Shown: positions 1-5,032 of the stretch, one piece after another
Numbering within the stretch: the stretch's first letter is position 1
How the letters are laid out: the number at the start of each line of letters is the position of its first letter
DNA from: Novosphingobium sp.
GTDB lineage: Bacteria; Pseudomonadota; Alphaproteobacteria; Sphingomonadales; Sphingomonadaceae
Assembly (NCBI GenBank): GCA_021299075.1
Contig: JAJTFU010000151.1
Location: forward strand, 1-5,062
DNA: 5,062 nt
Reading direction: 5' to 3'
Notes under the pieces: model-generated
Seen by the model: only the letters and a program-made list of their open reading frames with translations
What the model was told of the DNA's origin: nothing
The model's database searches: none
Translations under genes and position numbers: made by a program

Positions 1-136
1 GATTGGCGGCATAGTCGGCCGGCAGGTAGAAGAACGAGGCCTGGCTGCGCAGCGCCCAGGCGGCGAGCATGCCCGCGCCGACCAGCGCAACGACCGCGAT
101 CAGGGCCAGGACCAGCCGTTGATGCTTGGCTTTCAT
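1..136 (-). CDS. ccmE: CcmE, periplasmic heme chaperone of cytochrome c maturation (5' part only)
   Basis: Only the first 45 codons are inside the window; the gene runs off the left edge. The visible protein starts MKAKHQRLVLAL, a short basic cytoplasmic tail, followed by one hydrophobic membrane anchor at about residues 8-29. The periplasmic start FFYLPADYAAN (35-45) follows. This basic tail, single anchor and aromatic F/Y-Y-x-P-A stretch is the standard CcmE N-terminus. In the family, CcmE receives heme from CcmC/CcmD, binds it covalently through a histidine in its periplasmic OB-fold domain, and passes it to the CcmF/CcmH lyase. That histidine lies outside the window, so it cannot be checked. 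The ATG overlaps the ccmD stop in an ATGA arrangement (133-136) and has no clear Shine-Dalgarno sequence, which suggests translational coupling. Identification rests on the N-terminus plus position after ccmC-ccmD. Confidence 0.88.
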   Translation of the reverse strand, partial: MKAKHQRLVLALIAVVALVGAGMLAAWALRSQASFFYLPADYAAN

Positions 137-273
137 CGGCCGCGGCTCTTGTCACGGCGCGCTTCGGCGCGGCGCATGGCCAGCCACGACTGCGCGACCA
201 GGGCGAGCGTGCCGCCGATCCCCAGGGCAAACGAGGCGGCGATAAACGGCCAGTGATCTAGGCCCTCACGCAT
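133..273 (-). CDS. ccmD: CcmD, small membrane subunit of the heme export complex
   Basis: A 46-residue protein starting MREGLDHWPFIAAS. It has one membrane segment at about residues 9-30 and a strongly basic cytoplasmic tail (RRAEARRDKSRGR). One helix with a basic C-terminus in fewer than about 60 residues, encoded between ccmC and ccmE, is the CcmD pattern. In the family CcmD joins CcmC and the CcmAB transporter and is needed to release holo-CcmE. I chose the ATG at 271-273: it overlaps the end of ccmC by only 8 nt (266-273). An upstream in-frame start at 321 would add 16 residues read from the ccmC coding sequence and give an unusual N-terminus. Upstream GGAA is at best a weak ribosome site, so coupling to ccmC translation is likely. 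CcmD sequences are poorly conserved, so context carries much of the call. Confidence 0.85.
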   Translation of the reverse strand: MREGLDHWPFIAASFALGIGGTLALVAQSWLAMRRAEARRDKSRGR

Positions 274-1003
274 CTTCAAGTTCCATCGCTTTGCGGCGCA
301 GGCGGGCATCGGCCTGGGCATTGGCCAGGATCGCCCGCATCCGCGCCAAAACCACTCCGCCGTAGATCAGCGAGAAGCCCAGTGTCGCGGCGAGCAGGCC
401 ATAAAGGAACACCGGCGCCATCGCCGATTTGCCCACGGCAATGCTGGGCGGCTGATGCAATGAATTCCACCACAGCACCGAATAATGGATAATCGGGATG
501 TTGATCGCGCCGACCAGCCCGAAAATCGCTGGAATGCGGCTTTGCCCTGATCCCTGACTGTCGCGGTCTGCCGCTTCGGCGAGGGCGATATAGGCAAGAT
601 AGAGGAACAGCAGCACCAGCATCGAGGTCAGTCGCCCGTCCCACACCCACCAGGTGCCCCAGGCCGGACGGCCCCAGAGAGATCCCGTCGCCAGGCACAG
701 CGCGGCAAAGAAGGCACCAGGCACGGCACTAGCCCGCGCGCCGATTGCGGCCAGCGGATGGCGCCAGACCAGCTCGGTCAGGCTGGCGATCGCCAACGCG
801 GTCCAGCCACCCATGCCCAGCCAGGCGGCAGGCACGTGCACGAACAGGATCCTGGCGGAATCACCCTGCAACCGCTCGGCCGGTGCGGCCAGCAGAGCCC
901 AGGCGAGCGTAATGCCGGTAAGGACCAGTCCGGTGACCAGCAGCAACGGCGTCAACCAGCGCGCGAGGCGCAGGAAGCGGGCAGGATTGGCAAAGCCGTG
1001 CAT
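266..1003 (-). CDS. ccmC: CcmC, inner-membrane heme handling/export protein of cytochrome c maturation
   Basis: A 245-residue, very hydrophobic protein with about six membrane helices, the usual CcmC length. The periplasmic tryptophan-rich WWD motif is at about residues 110-127 (W110, W115, W118, W119, W121, D122, then GRLTS). The two conserved heme-ligand histidines appear as H56 in FVHVPAAW and H173 in IIHYSVLWWNSLHQ. In the family CcmC holds heme at the outer face of the cytoplasmic membrane and drives its covalent attachment to apo-CcmE together with CcmD. The start is the ATG at 1001-1003, giving MHGFANPARFLRLA, typical of alphaproteobacterial CcmC. The frame stays open to a TTG at 1063, but those 20 extra codons are proline-rich and would run through a terminator hairpin. 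No strong Shine-Dalgarno sequence precedes the chosen ATG. It overlaps ccmD by 8 nt and heads the visible ccm cluster. Confidence 0.96.
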   Translation of the reverse strand: MHGFANPARFLRLARWLTPLLLVTGLVLTGITLAWALLAAPAERLQGDSARILFVHVPAAWLGMGGWTALAIASLTELVWRHPLAAIGARASAVPGAFFAALCLATGSLWGRPAWGTWWVWDGRLTSMLVLLFLYLAYIALAEAADRDSQGSGQSRIPAIFGLVGAINIPIIHYSVLWWNSLHQPPSIAVGKSAMAPVFLYGLLAATLGFSLIYGGVVLARMRAILANAQADARLRRKAMELEDA

Positions 1004-1018
1004 GCGTGGCGAAGGCCC

Positions 1019-1049
1019 AAAAAAAGGTGAGCGCCCTTTGGCAGGGCGC
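1019..1049 (-). terminator. Intrinsic terminator after the amino acid dehydrogenase gene, just before ccmC
   Basis: The arms at 1043-1049 and 1031-1037 form a perfect 7-bp stem (GCGCCCT with AGGGCGC) around a 5-nt loop. On the minus strand five bases (TCACC) follow, then a run of seven T at 1025-1019. It works only in the minus direction, since on the plus strand the A-run precedes the hairpin. It lies about 75 nt past the dehydrogenase stop at 1125 and should end that transcript. It is also only 15 nt upstream of the ccmC ATG. The 5-nt gap between stem and T-run is a little long, so efficiency is uncertain and it may act as an attenuator. Confidence 0.68.
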
Positions 1050-1124
1050 GGGGATTCGGGCAAGTGGTGCTTAGGGGAATGGCGCGGGCAGCGCGGCCCC
1101 CGCCACCTGGCCTACAAGCCCGGC

Positions 1125-2189
1125 CTATCGCCCGATCAGGCGCTGCGCCATGCTGTCTGCCACTTGGTCGGCCGAGCGGCCGCTGGCCTTGCTCTCGTCC
1201 CAGATCGCGGTCAGGCGCCCTCGGATTTCCTCCAGCCGGCGGTGCACTTCCTCCAGCGAGCTCGGCTGGCCATGCTCACGCGCCAGGTATTCCAGCGCGA
1301 CGGCGATGATCCCGCCGGCGTTGATGACATAGTCCGGCGCATAGAGGATCCCGCGCGCGGCGAGGACCTGGCCGTGTTCGGGCCGGGCAAGCTGGTTGTT
1401 GGCCCCGCCCGCCACGATCGGCGCGCGCAGCCGGGCAATCCCGGCATCGTCCAGGATCGCGCCCAGCGCATTGGGGCTGAACACGTCGCACTCGGTATCC
1501 ATGATCGCCTCAGCCGCAACCGCCGTGCCGCCCAGTTCGGTTGCCAGCGCCTTGGCGCGGTCGGCATTGACGTCGGCCAGGGTCAGCTTTGCGCCTTCAC
1601 CAGCGAGCAGACGGGCCACGCCGCCGCCAACGCTGCCAGTGCCCTGGATCGCGACGTGGACGCCGGAGAGGCTGTCAGTGCCCAGATTGTGGGCGACGGC
1701 TGCCTTGATGCCATAGAAGATCCCGCGTGCGGTGAACGGGCCGGGATCGCCGCCGACCTGGCTGGCATCCTGCGGCGGCAGGCCGGTGACATGGCGGGTC
1801 TTGGCGGCGATGGCGACCATGTCGGCCTCGCTCATGCCGACGTCCTCTGCCGTGACATAACGCCCGCCCAGCGCATCGATCGCACTGCCAAAGGCGGCGA
1901 GCAATTCAGGCGTCTTGGTGCCGGCCGGATCGGCCAGGACCACGGCCTTGCCGCCGCCCATCGGCAGGCCAGCCATGGCGTTCTTGTAGCTCATCCCGCG
2001 CGACAGGCGCAGCGCATCGCGCATGGCCATCGCGGGATCGCCATAATGCCAGAAGCGGGTTCCGCCCGCACCGGGGCCGAGGTGAGTCGAGTGCAGCGCA
2101 ATGATCGCGGTCAGCCCGCTGGCGCGGTCTCGCACCACCTGAACCAGTTCGTGATCGTCGAAATCGGGCTCTTCCCAGATCGCAGGCAC
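1125..2189 (-). CDS. Glu/Leu/Phe/Val family NAD-dependent amino acid dehydrogenase, probably leucine dehydrogenase-like
   Basis: A 354-residue cytoplasmic enzyme, the normal length for leucine/phenylalanine dehydrogenases. It should reversibly deaminate a hydrophobic amino acid to its 2-oxo acid with NAD. The catalytic domain carries GGTR (42-45), substrate-binding K69 in SYKNA, catalytic K81 in LPMGGGKAV and D116 in TAEDVG, matching K68, K80 and D115 of Bacillus leucine dehydrogenase. The dinucleotide-binding domain has GTGSVGG from G183 and D206 at the end of the second strand, which favours NAD over NADP. GGANNQL (261-267) and YAPDYVINAGG (283-293) complete the family signature. The start is the GTG at 2187-2189: AAGGAG lies 7 nt upstream, and the longer open frame would run into tRNA-His. 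The pocket mixes leucine- and phenylalanine-type residues (A41 where Bacillus has L40; I294, V297), so the substrate is not settled. No branched-chain oxo acid dehydrogenase genes are adjacent. Confidence 0.93.
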   Translation of the reverse strand: MPAIWEEPDFDDHELVQVVRDRASGLTAIIALHSTHLGPGAGGTRFWHYGDPAMAMRDALRLSRGMSYKNAMAGLPMGGGKAVVLADPAGTKTPELLAAFGSAIDALGGRYVTAEDVGMSEADMVAIAAKTRHVTGLPPQDASQVGGDPGPFTARGIFYGIKAAVAHNLGTDSLSGVHVAIQGTGSVGGGVARLLAGEGAKLTLADVNADRAKALATELGGTAVAAEAIMDTECDVFSPNALGAILDDAGIARLRAPIVAGGANNQLARPEHGQVLAARGILYAPDYVINAGGIIAVALEYLAREHGQPSSLEEVHRRLEEIRGRLTAIWDESKASGRSADQVADSMAQRLIGR

Positions 2190-2196
2190 ACGCGCT

Positions 2197-2202
2197 CTCC
2201 TT
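2197..2202 (-). promoter_or_regulatory. Ribosome binding site that fixes the dehydrogenase GTG start
   Basis: AAGGAG reads on the minus strand at 2202-2197, separated by 7 nt from the GTG at 2189-2187. This is near-ideal spacing, and it decides for GTG against the upstream in-frame ATG at 2276, which falls inside the tRNA anticodon loop. The same AAGGA can pair with TCCTT at 2220-2216, a weak 5-bp helix that could modulate access to the site. Confidence 0.8.
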
Positions 2203-2233
2203 GCAGTCCGGAGCGAAGGATCAAGGGAGAAAA

Positions 2234-2311
2234 TGGGGCGATCGATGGGGTTCGAACCCACGACCTCCGGTACCACAAACCGGCGCTCTAACCAACTGAG
2301 CTACGATCGCC
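2234..2311 (-). tRNA. tRNA-His, anticodon GTG, with encoded CCA
   Basis: The full cloverleaf can be drawn. The 7-bp acceptor stem pairs GCGATCG (2310-2304) with CGATCGC (2244-2238). The D stem GCTC/GAGC lies at 2301-2298 and 2288-2285. The anticodon stem CCGGT/ACCGG closes a seven-base loop TTGTGGT, with anticodon GTG at 2276-2274 reading CAC and CAT. The T stem GTGGG/CCCAT holds the loop TTCGAAC. The histidine identity elements are present: an extra G(-1) at 2311 opposite discriminator C73 at 2237. CCA is encoded at 2236-2234. Four T residues follow at 2233-2230, but no stem precedes them apart from the tRNA itself. The dehydrogenase start codon is 44 nt downstream on the same strand, so a joint tRNA-mRNA transcript processed by RNases is possible. 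Confidence 0.98.
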
Positions 2312-2340
2312 ATATCTCCCGGCGCCCGCCGGACTGCGCG

Positions 2341-2369
2341 CTGTTAGGCAGCGCCCGCCCGCCCCGCAA
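2341..2369 (-). promoter_or_regulatory. Candidate sigma-70 type promoter for tRNA-His
   Basis: On the minus strand TTGCGG (2369-2364) and TAACAG (2346-2341) are separated by 17 bp. The expected transcription start would fall about 20-25 nt before the tRNA 5' end at 2311. The bases after the -10 (CGCGCAG) are GC-rich, as in stable-RNA promoters under stringent control. Only the TTG of the -35 and the TA of the -10 match the consensus well, so this is a suggestion based on placement and spacing. Confidence 0.33.
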
Positions 2370-2418
2370 GCAGCGATTGGGAGAGGCGCGCCCTCTTGCA
2401 CAGGACCCGCCCCTTGCA

Positions 2419-2434
2419 AAGCGAAAAATCGCTT
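2419..2434 (-). other. Short hairpin in the gap between receptor and tRNA-His
   Basis: AAGCGA (2419-2424) and TCGCTT (2429-2434) form a perfect 6-bp stem around a loop of four A on the plus strand, or four T on the minus strand. It is the second of two hairpins downstream of the receptor stop. No T-run follows on the minus strand (TGCAAGG comes next), so it is not a standard intrinsic terminator. It may help stabilise a 3' end or may be incidental. Confidence 0.4.
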
Positions 2435-2445
2435 CGTGGGACAGC

Positions 2446-2466
2446 CCGCGTAATTTTATTACGCGG
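2446..2466 (-). terminator. Hairpin at the 3' end of the TonB-dependent receptor gene (terminator-like, no T-run)
   Basis: CCGCGTAAT (2446-2454) and ATTACGCGG (2458-2466) form a perfect 9-bp stem around a 3-base loop, 30 nt beyond the receptor stop codon. It is the strongest secondary structure in the 185-bp gap between receptor and tRNA. On either strand no T-run follows, so it is either a weak or factor-assisted terminator or a 3'-end stabilising stem. The confidence given is for the structure acting as a transcript end; the inverted repeat itself is certain. Confidence 0.45.
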
Positions 2467-2496
2467 CGCTTTCCGGGCCCTGTGCAGCGCGAATCA

Positions 2497-4842
2497 TCAG
2501 AACTTCGCGCCGACCGAGACCGTCACCGTCGCCGGTGCCGCCCAGCCTTGGAAAAACACGGTGGGCAGTGACTGCGTACGATAGGCCTTGTCGGTCAGGT
2601 TCTTGCCCGCCACCCGCAGGAAGTAGCCCTTGTAGTTGAGCGTGGCCGAGGCATCGAGCAGGCCGTAGCTGGGCTGGATATCGTTGAGCGTGCCGAAGGT
2701 TCCGAGCGAGAAGCTGTCGATCCACGAGTAGCCGACGGTCAGCGAGAGCTTCGCATCATCCGACAGATCGCGGACATAGCTGCCGCGCAGAGTGAAGTTG
2801 TTCTTCGGTACGCGTTGCAGCAGCACGCCGGTGAAGTTGGCAGTAGTACCCGGCGCGCCGGCCTGGGCCCCTGCCCCGATCGCCGCGGTCTGGCCGTTGA
2901 CCCGGCCGTCCTTCACCTTTGCATCCTGGATGCCAAGCGTACCCGAGAGCTTGAAGCCCTCCATCGACTCGGTCATCCGGCCGAAATCAAGATCCAGCTC
3001 GAACTCCAGGCCCTTGATCTGAACCTCCGGGAAGCTCGTGACATAGGTGTTCGTACCGGGACCATAACCGGGCGTCACAACAACCTGGCTCTGCTGGAAG
3101 TTGTCGATGTTGTTGATGAAGCCAGCCACGTTGAAGGTGACCGCTCGGTTGAGGAAGCGGCTCTTGAGGCCGGCTTCATAGGTCGTGTTGGTTTCGGGCA
3201 GGAACGAGAGGAAGTTGTTGTTCGGGCAGCCGGCAACTACCCCGCAGTTGGTCTGGCTAGCCTGCCGCTCCGACAGCGTGCCGCGGATCGAGAAGCCGCC
3301 TGAGCGGAAGCCTTCGGAACGGTTCGCGTAGAGCAACACGTCGGGCGTCGCCTGCCACTGGACGTTGAAGCGGGTGATCAGCTTTTCCCAGCTGCGCTTG
3401 TCGTTGATCTGCGGGATCAGCGGGATCGTGCCGAGCAGAATGTACCGGGTGTTGAAACTCTTGGTCTCGGAGATGTTGCGCACGCCGGCCGAGAGCTTGA
3501 TCGTGTCGGTGGGATTGATGTCGATATTGCCGAAGAACGACCAGCTGTGGGCGTTTTCGCCCGAGAACTGGTCGATCGCCCGATTGGTGTTCTGGTGCAG
3601 CGTGATCTTGTGATCGTAATAGAACGCGCCGACGATGTAGTCGACGAGGCCATTGGCGGCGCTGCCCTGCAGTCGGACTTCCTGCGTGAACTGCTTGTAG
3701 GTCTGGTCACGATTGGTGAGGAGCTGGCTGCCGGTGGCGGCCAGCAGCGGGTTGCCCACGCTGGTGCAGCCCGTTGCGCCAACGCAGGTACCGTCAAAGT
3801 CCTGGTTCACCGTATCGGCTGACGACATGTACGAAGTCTGCGAGACGAGTTCGCCGATTGGTGTCTTCGCCTTCAGGGCAAGGCTGATGATATTGGTGTT
3901 CAGGCGGTCCCGGTCGGCATCAAGATTGTTGCCGATTTCGCGCGGCTTGAGGCCATCGGGGCTGCCCGTTTTGGCATTGTACCTGGGCCAGATCGCCGCG
4001 GGGTTGCCGCCCGAAAGGATGCTCGCGGTCAGCTTGTTGCCGAACTGGACCGGGGTGCCGCCGCCGGTCTGGTGAATATTGTCGTAGCTCAGGTCCGCAT
4101 TCAGCCAGTCGGTCAGGTCGTAGTTCAGTTTGATGTTGAAGGCGCGGTATTCGGAATCGCCGGCGCGACGCTTTGTGAAGACGTTGTTGAGAATTCCGTC
4201 GATGCTGCGATACTGGCCGGAGAAGGCAACGCCGCCCCGGTCACCCAGCGGCGCGTTGACCACGCCGCGTCCATAGAACTCGTTGAACGAGCCATAGCCG
4301 GCTTCGAGGCTGACCCCGAGCTCGCGGGTGGGCGCACAGCGGGTGAGGTTGATCAGGCCCGCGGTGGTGTTCTTGCCGTAAAAGATGCCCTGCGGGCCGC
4401 GGTCGACCTCAACCGAGCAGATATTGAACATGTCGAGCAGCTGGCCGGTGTTGTTGCCGAAGAACACGCCGTCCTGGATCACGCCGACCGGCGGGCTCTG
4501 GGTCTTTTCCACGTCGGCGTAGCCCTGCCCGCGGATGAAGATGGCGCTCTGAGCGGGCGCGGCGGTGCCGCTGCCGATGAACACGTTCGGCGCCGAGCCC
4601 TGGATATCCAGCAGCGAGCGTGGGGCGAGCAGTTCGAGGTCTTCGACGGTCAGCGCGGTCAGCGCGACGCCAACCGTCTGCTTGTCGGCCGCCTGGCGCG
4701 TGGCCGTGACGATGATGATGTCCTTGTCAGCCGCCTGGGGGGTGTTGTCTGCATCAGCCGCCTCAGCCGCATGAGCAGGCATGGCCAGGGAAACCGCGAC
4801 CGCCGCGAGCGACGACCAACCAAGCACGTTCTTGTACCGCAT
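2497..4842 (-). CDS. TonB-dependent outer-membrane receptor, substrate unknown
   Basis: A complete 781-residue receptor that should import a ligand across the outer membrane using TonB-ExbBD energy. A signal peptide covers about residues 1-25 (MRYKN, a hydrophobic core, then the AHA cleavage site). A TonB box, IIIVTAT, is at 42-48. The plug spans about 55-175 and has the family marks FIRGQG (102-107), VEVDRGPQG (144-152) and GKNTTAGLINL (156-166). The beta-barrel runs from about 178 to the end, with the usual late motifs NRSEGFRSGGF (507-517), TYEAGLKS (554-561) and NLTDKAYR (748-755), and ends in a terminal F. The start is the ATG at 4840-4842: AGGAG lies 6 nt upstream and a signal peptide follows directly, while the longer open frame adds 52 residues of no recognisable character. 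All six cysteines of the protein fall into three close pairs (142/169, 353/359, 533/539). No neighbouring gene reveals the ligand, and an intrinsic terminator upstream suggests it has its own promoter. Confidence 0.96.
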   Translation of the reverse strand: MRYKNVLGWSSLAAVAVSLAMPAHAAEAADADNTPQAADKDIIIVTATRQAADKQTVGVALTALTVEDLELLAPRSLLDIQGSAPNVFIGSGTAAPAQSAIFIRGQGYADVEKTQSPPVGVIQDGVFFGNNTGQLLDMFNICSVEVDRGPQGIFYGKNTTAGLINLTRCAPTRELGVSLEAGYGSFNEFYGRGVVNAPLGDRGGVAFSGQYRSIDGILNNVFTKRRAGDSEYRAFNIKLNYDLTDWLNADLSYDNIHQTGGGTPVQFGNKLTASILSGGNPAAIWPRYNAKTGSPDGLKPREIGNNLDADRDRLNTNIISLALKAKTPIGELVSQTSYMSSADTVNQDFDGTCVGATGCTSVGNPLLAATGSQLLTNRDQTYKQFTQEVRLQGSAANGLVDYIVGAFYYDHKITLHQNTNRAIDQFSGENAHSWSFFGNIDINPTDTIKLSAGVRNISETKSFNTRYILLGTIPLIPQINDKRSWEKLITRFNVQWQATPDVLLYANRSEGFRSGGFSIRGTLSERQASQTNCGVVAGCPNNNFLSFLPETNTTYEAGLKSRFLNRAVTFNVAGFINNIDNFQQSQVVVTPGYGPGTNTYVTSFPEVQIKGLEFELDLDFGRMTESMEGFKLSGTLGIQDAKVKDGRVNGQTAAIGAGAQAGAPGTTANFTGVLLQRVPKNNFTLRGSYVRDLSDDAKLSLTVGYSWIDSFSLGTFGTLNDIQPSYGLLDASATLNYKGYFLRVAGKNLTDKAYRTQSLPTVFFQGWAAPATVTVSVGAKF

Positions 4843-4848
4843 GCCCCT

Positions 4849-4853
4849 CTCCT
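4849..4853 (-). promoter_or_regulatory. Ribosome binding site of the TonB-dependent receptor gene
   Basis: AGGAG on the minus strand lies within a purine-rich stretch (GAGAGGAGAGGGG) and is separated by 6 nt from the ATG at 4842-4840. It supports the start that exposes the signal peptide at the protein's N-terminus. Confidence 0.75.
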
Positions 4854-4969
4854 CTCGTCCAAACGAGGCCGGGGCCTGCGGTTTGTTCGCGCAGTGCGTA
4901 GACCCAGCTTCTGGATAAGAGGTTTGGCAGCGCCCCTTGGTGCGACAACCGCCAAAAATGAGAGGCTCG

Positions 4970-4983
4970 CGTTGCGCGCAACG
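4970..4983. promoter_or_regulatory. Perfect 14-bp palindrome upstream of the receptor gene, possible operator
   Basis: CGTTGCGCGCAACG reads the same on both strands. It begins immediately after the T-run of the upstream gene's terminator and lies 128-141 nt before the receptor ATG, where an operator could sit upstream of or near a promoter. I find no convincing -35/-10 pair between it and the start codon; on the minus strand TTGTCG (4947-4942) has no good -10 at standard spacing. A regulator-binding role is inference. The palindrome could also simply be a GC-rich terminator flank. Confidence 0.35.
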
Positions 4984-5009
4984 AAAAAGGGCGGCCAATG
5001 GCCGCCCTT
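4984..5009 (-). terminator. Intrinsic terminator of the gene entering from the right edge
   Basis: GGGCGGCC (4989-4996) and GGCCGCCC (5000-5007) form a perfect 8-bp stem with a 3-base loop, extended to 10 bp by two flanking A-T pairs. On the minus strand the stem runs straight into five T (4988-4984). It starts 23 nt after the TAA stop at 5033-5035. On the plus strand no T-run follows beyond two bases, so it works in the minus direction. It separates the receptor gene from the upstream transcription unit. Confidence 0.88.
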
Positions 5010-5032
5010 CACGAGTTCCGCCGGAACCAGCC

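Noticed and set aside
1004..1063. N-terminal extension of ccmC to a TTG at 1063
   Set aside because: The extra 20 residues are proline-rich, unlike CcmC, and are encoded across the terminator hairpin and T-run. The ATG at 1003 gives a typical CcmC N-terminus.
2190..2276. N-terminal extension of the dehydrogenase to an ATG at 2276
   Set aside because: It would begin in the anticodon loop of tRNA-His. The GTG at 2189 has a good Shine-Dalgarno sequence and gives the family's usual length.
654..2291. Plus-strand open frame of 545 codons running antisense to ccmC and the dehydrogenase gene
   Set aside because: It crosses two well-supported minus-strand genes, a terminator and most of tRNA-His, and its translation is low-complexity with no recognisable domain. 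High GC content creates such frames by chance.
2815..3303. Plus-strand open frame of 162 codons inside the receptor gene
   Set aside because: It is entirely antisense to a conserved barrel-coding region, with no domain or ribosome site recognised.
4843..4998. 52-residue N-terminal extension of the receptor
   Set aside because: It would bury the signal peptide inside the protein, and the ATG at 4842 has its own ribosome site.
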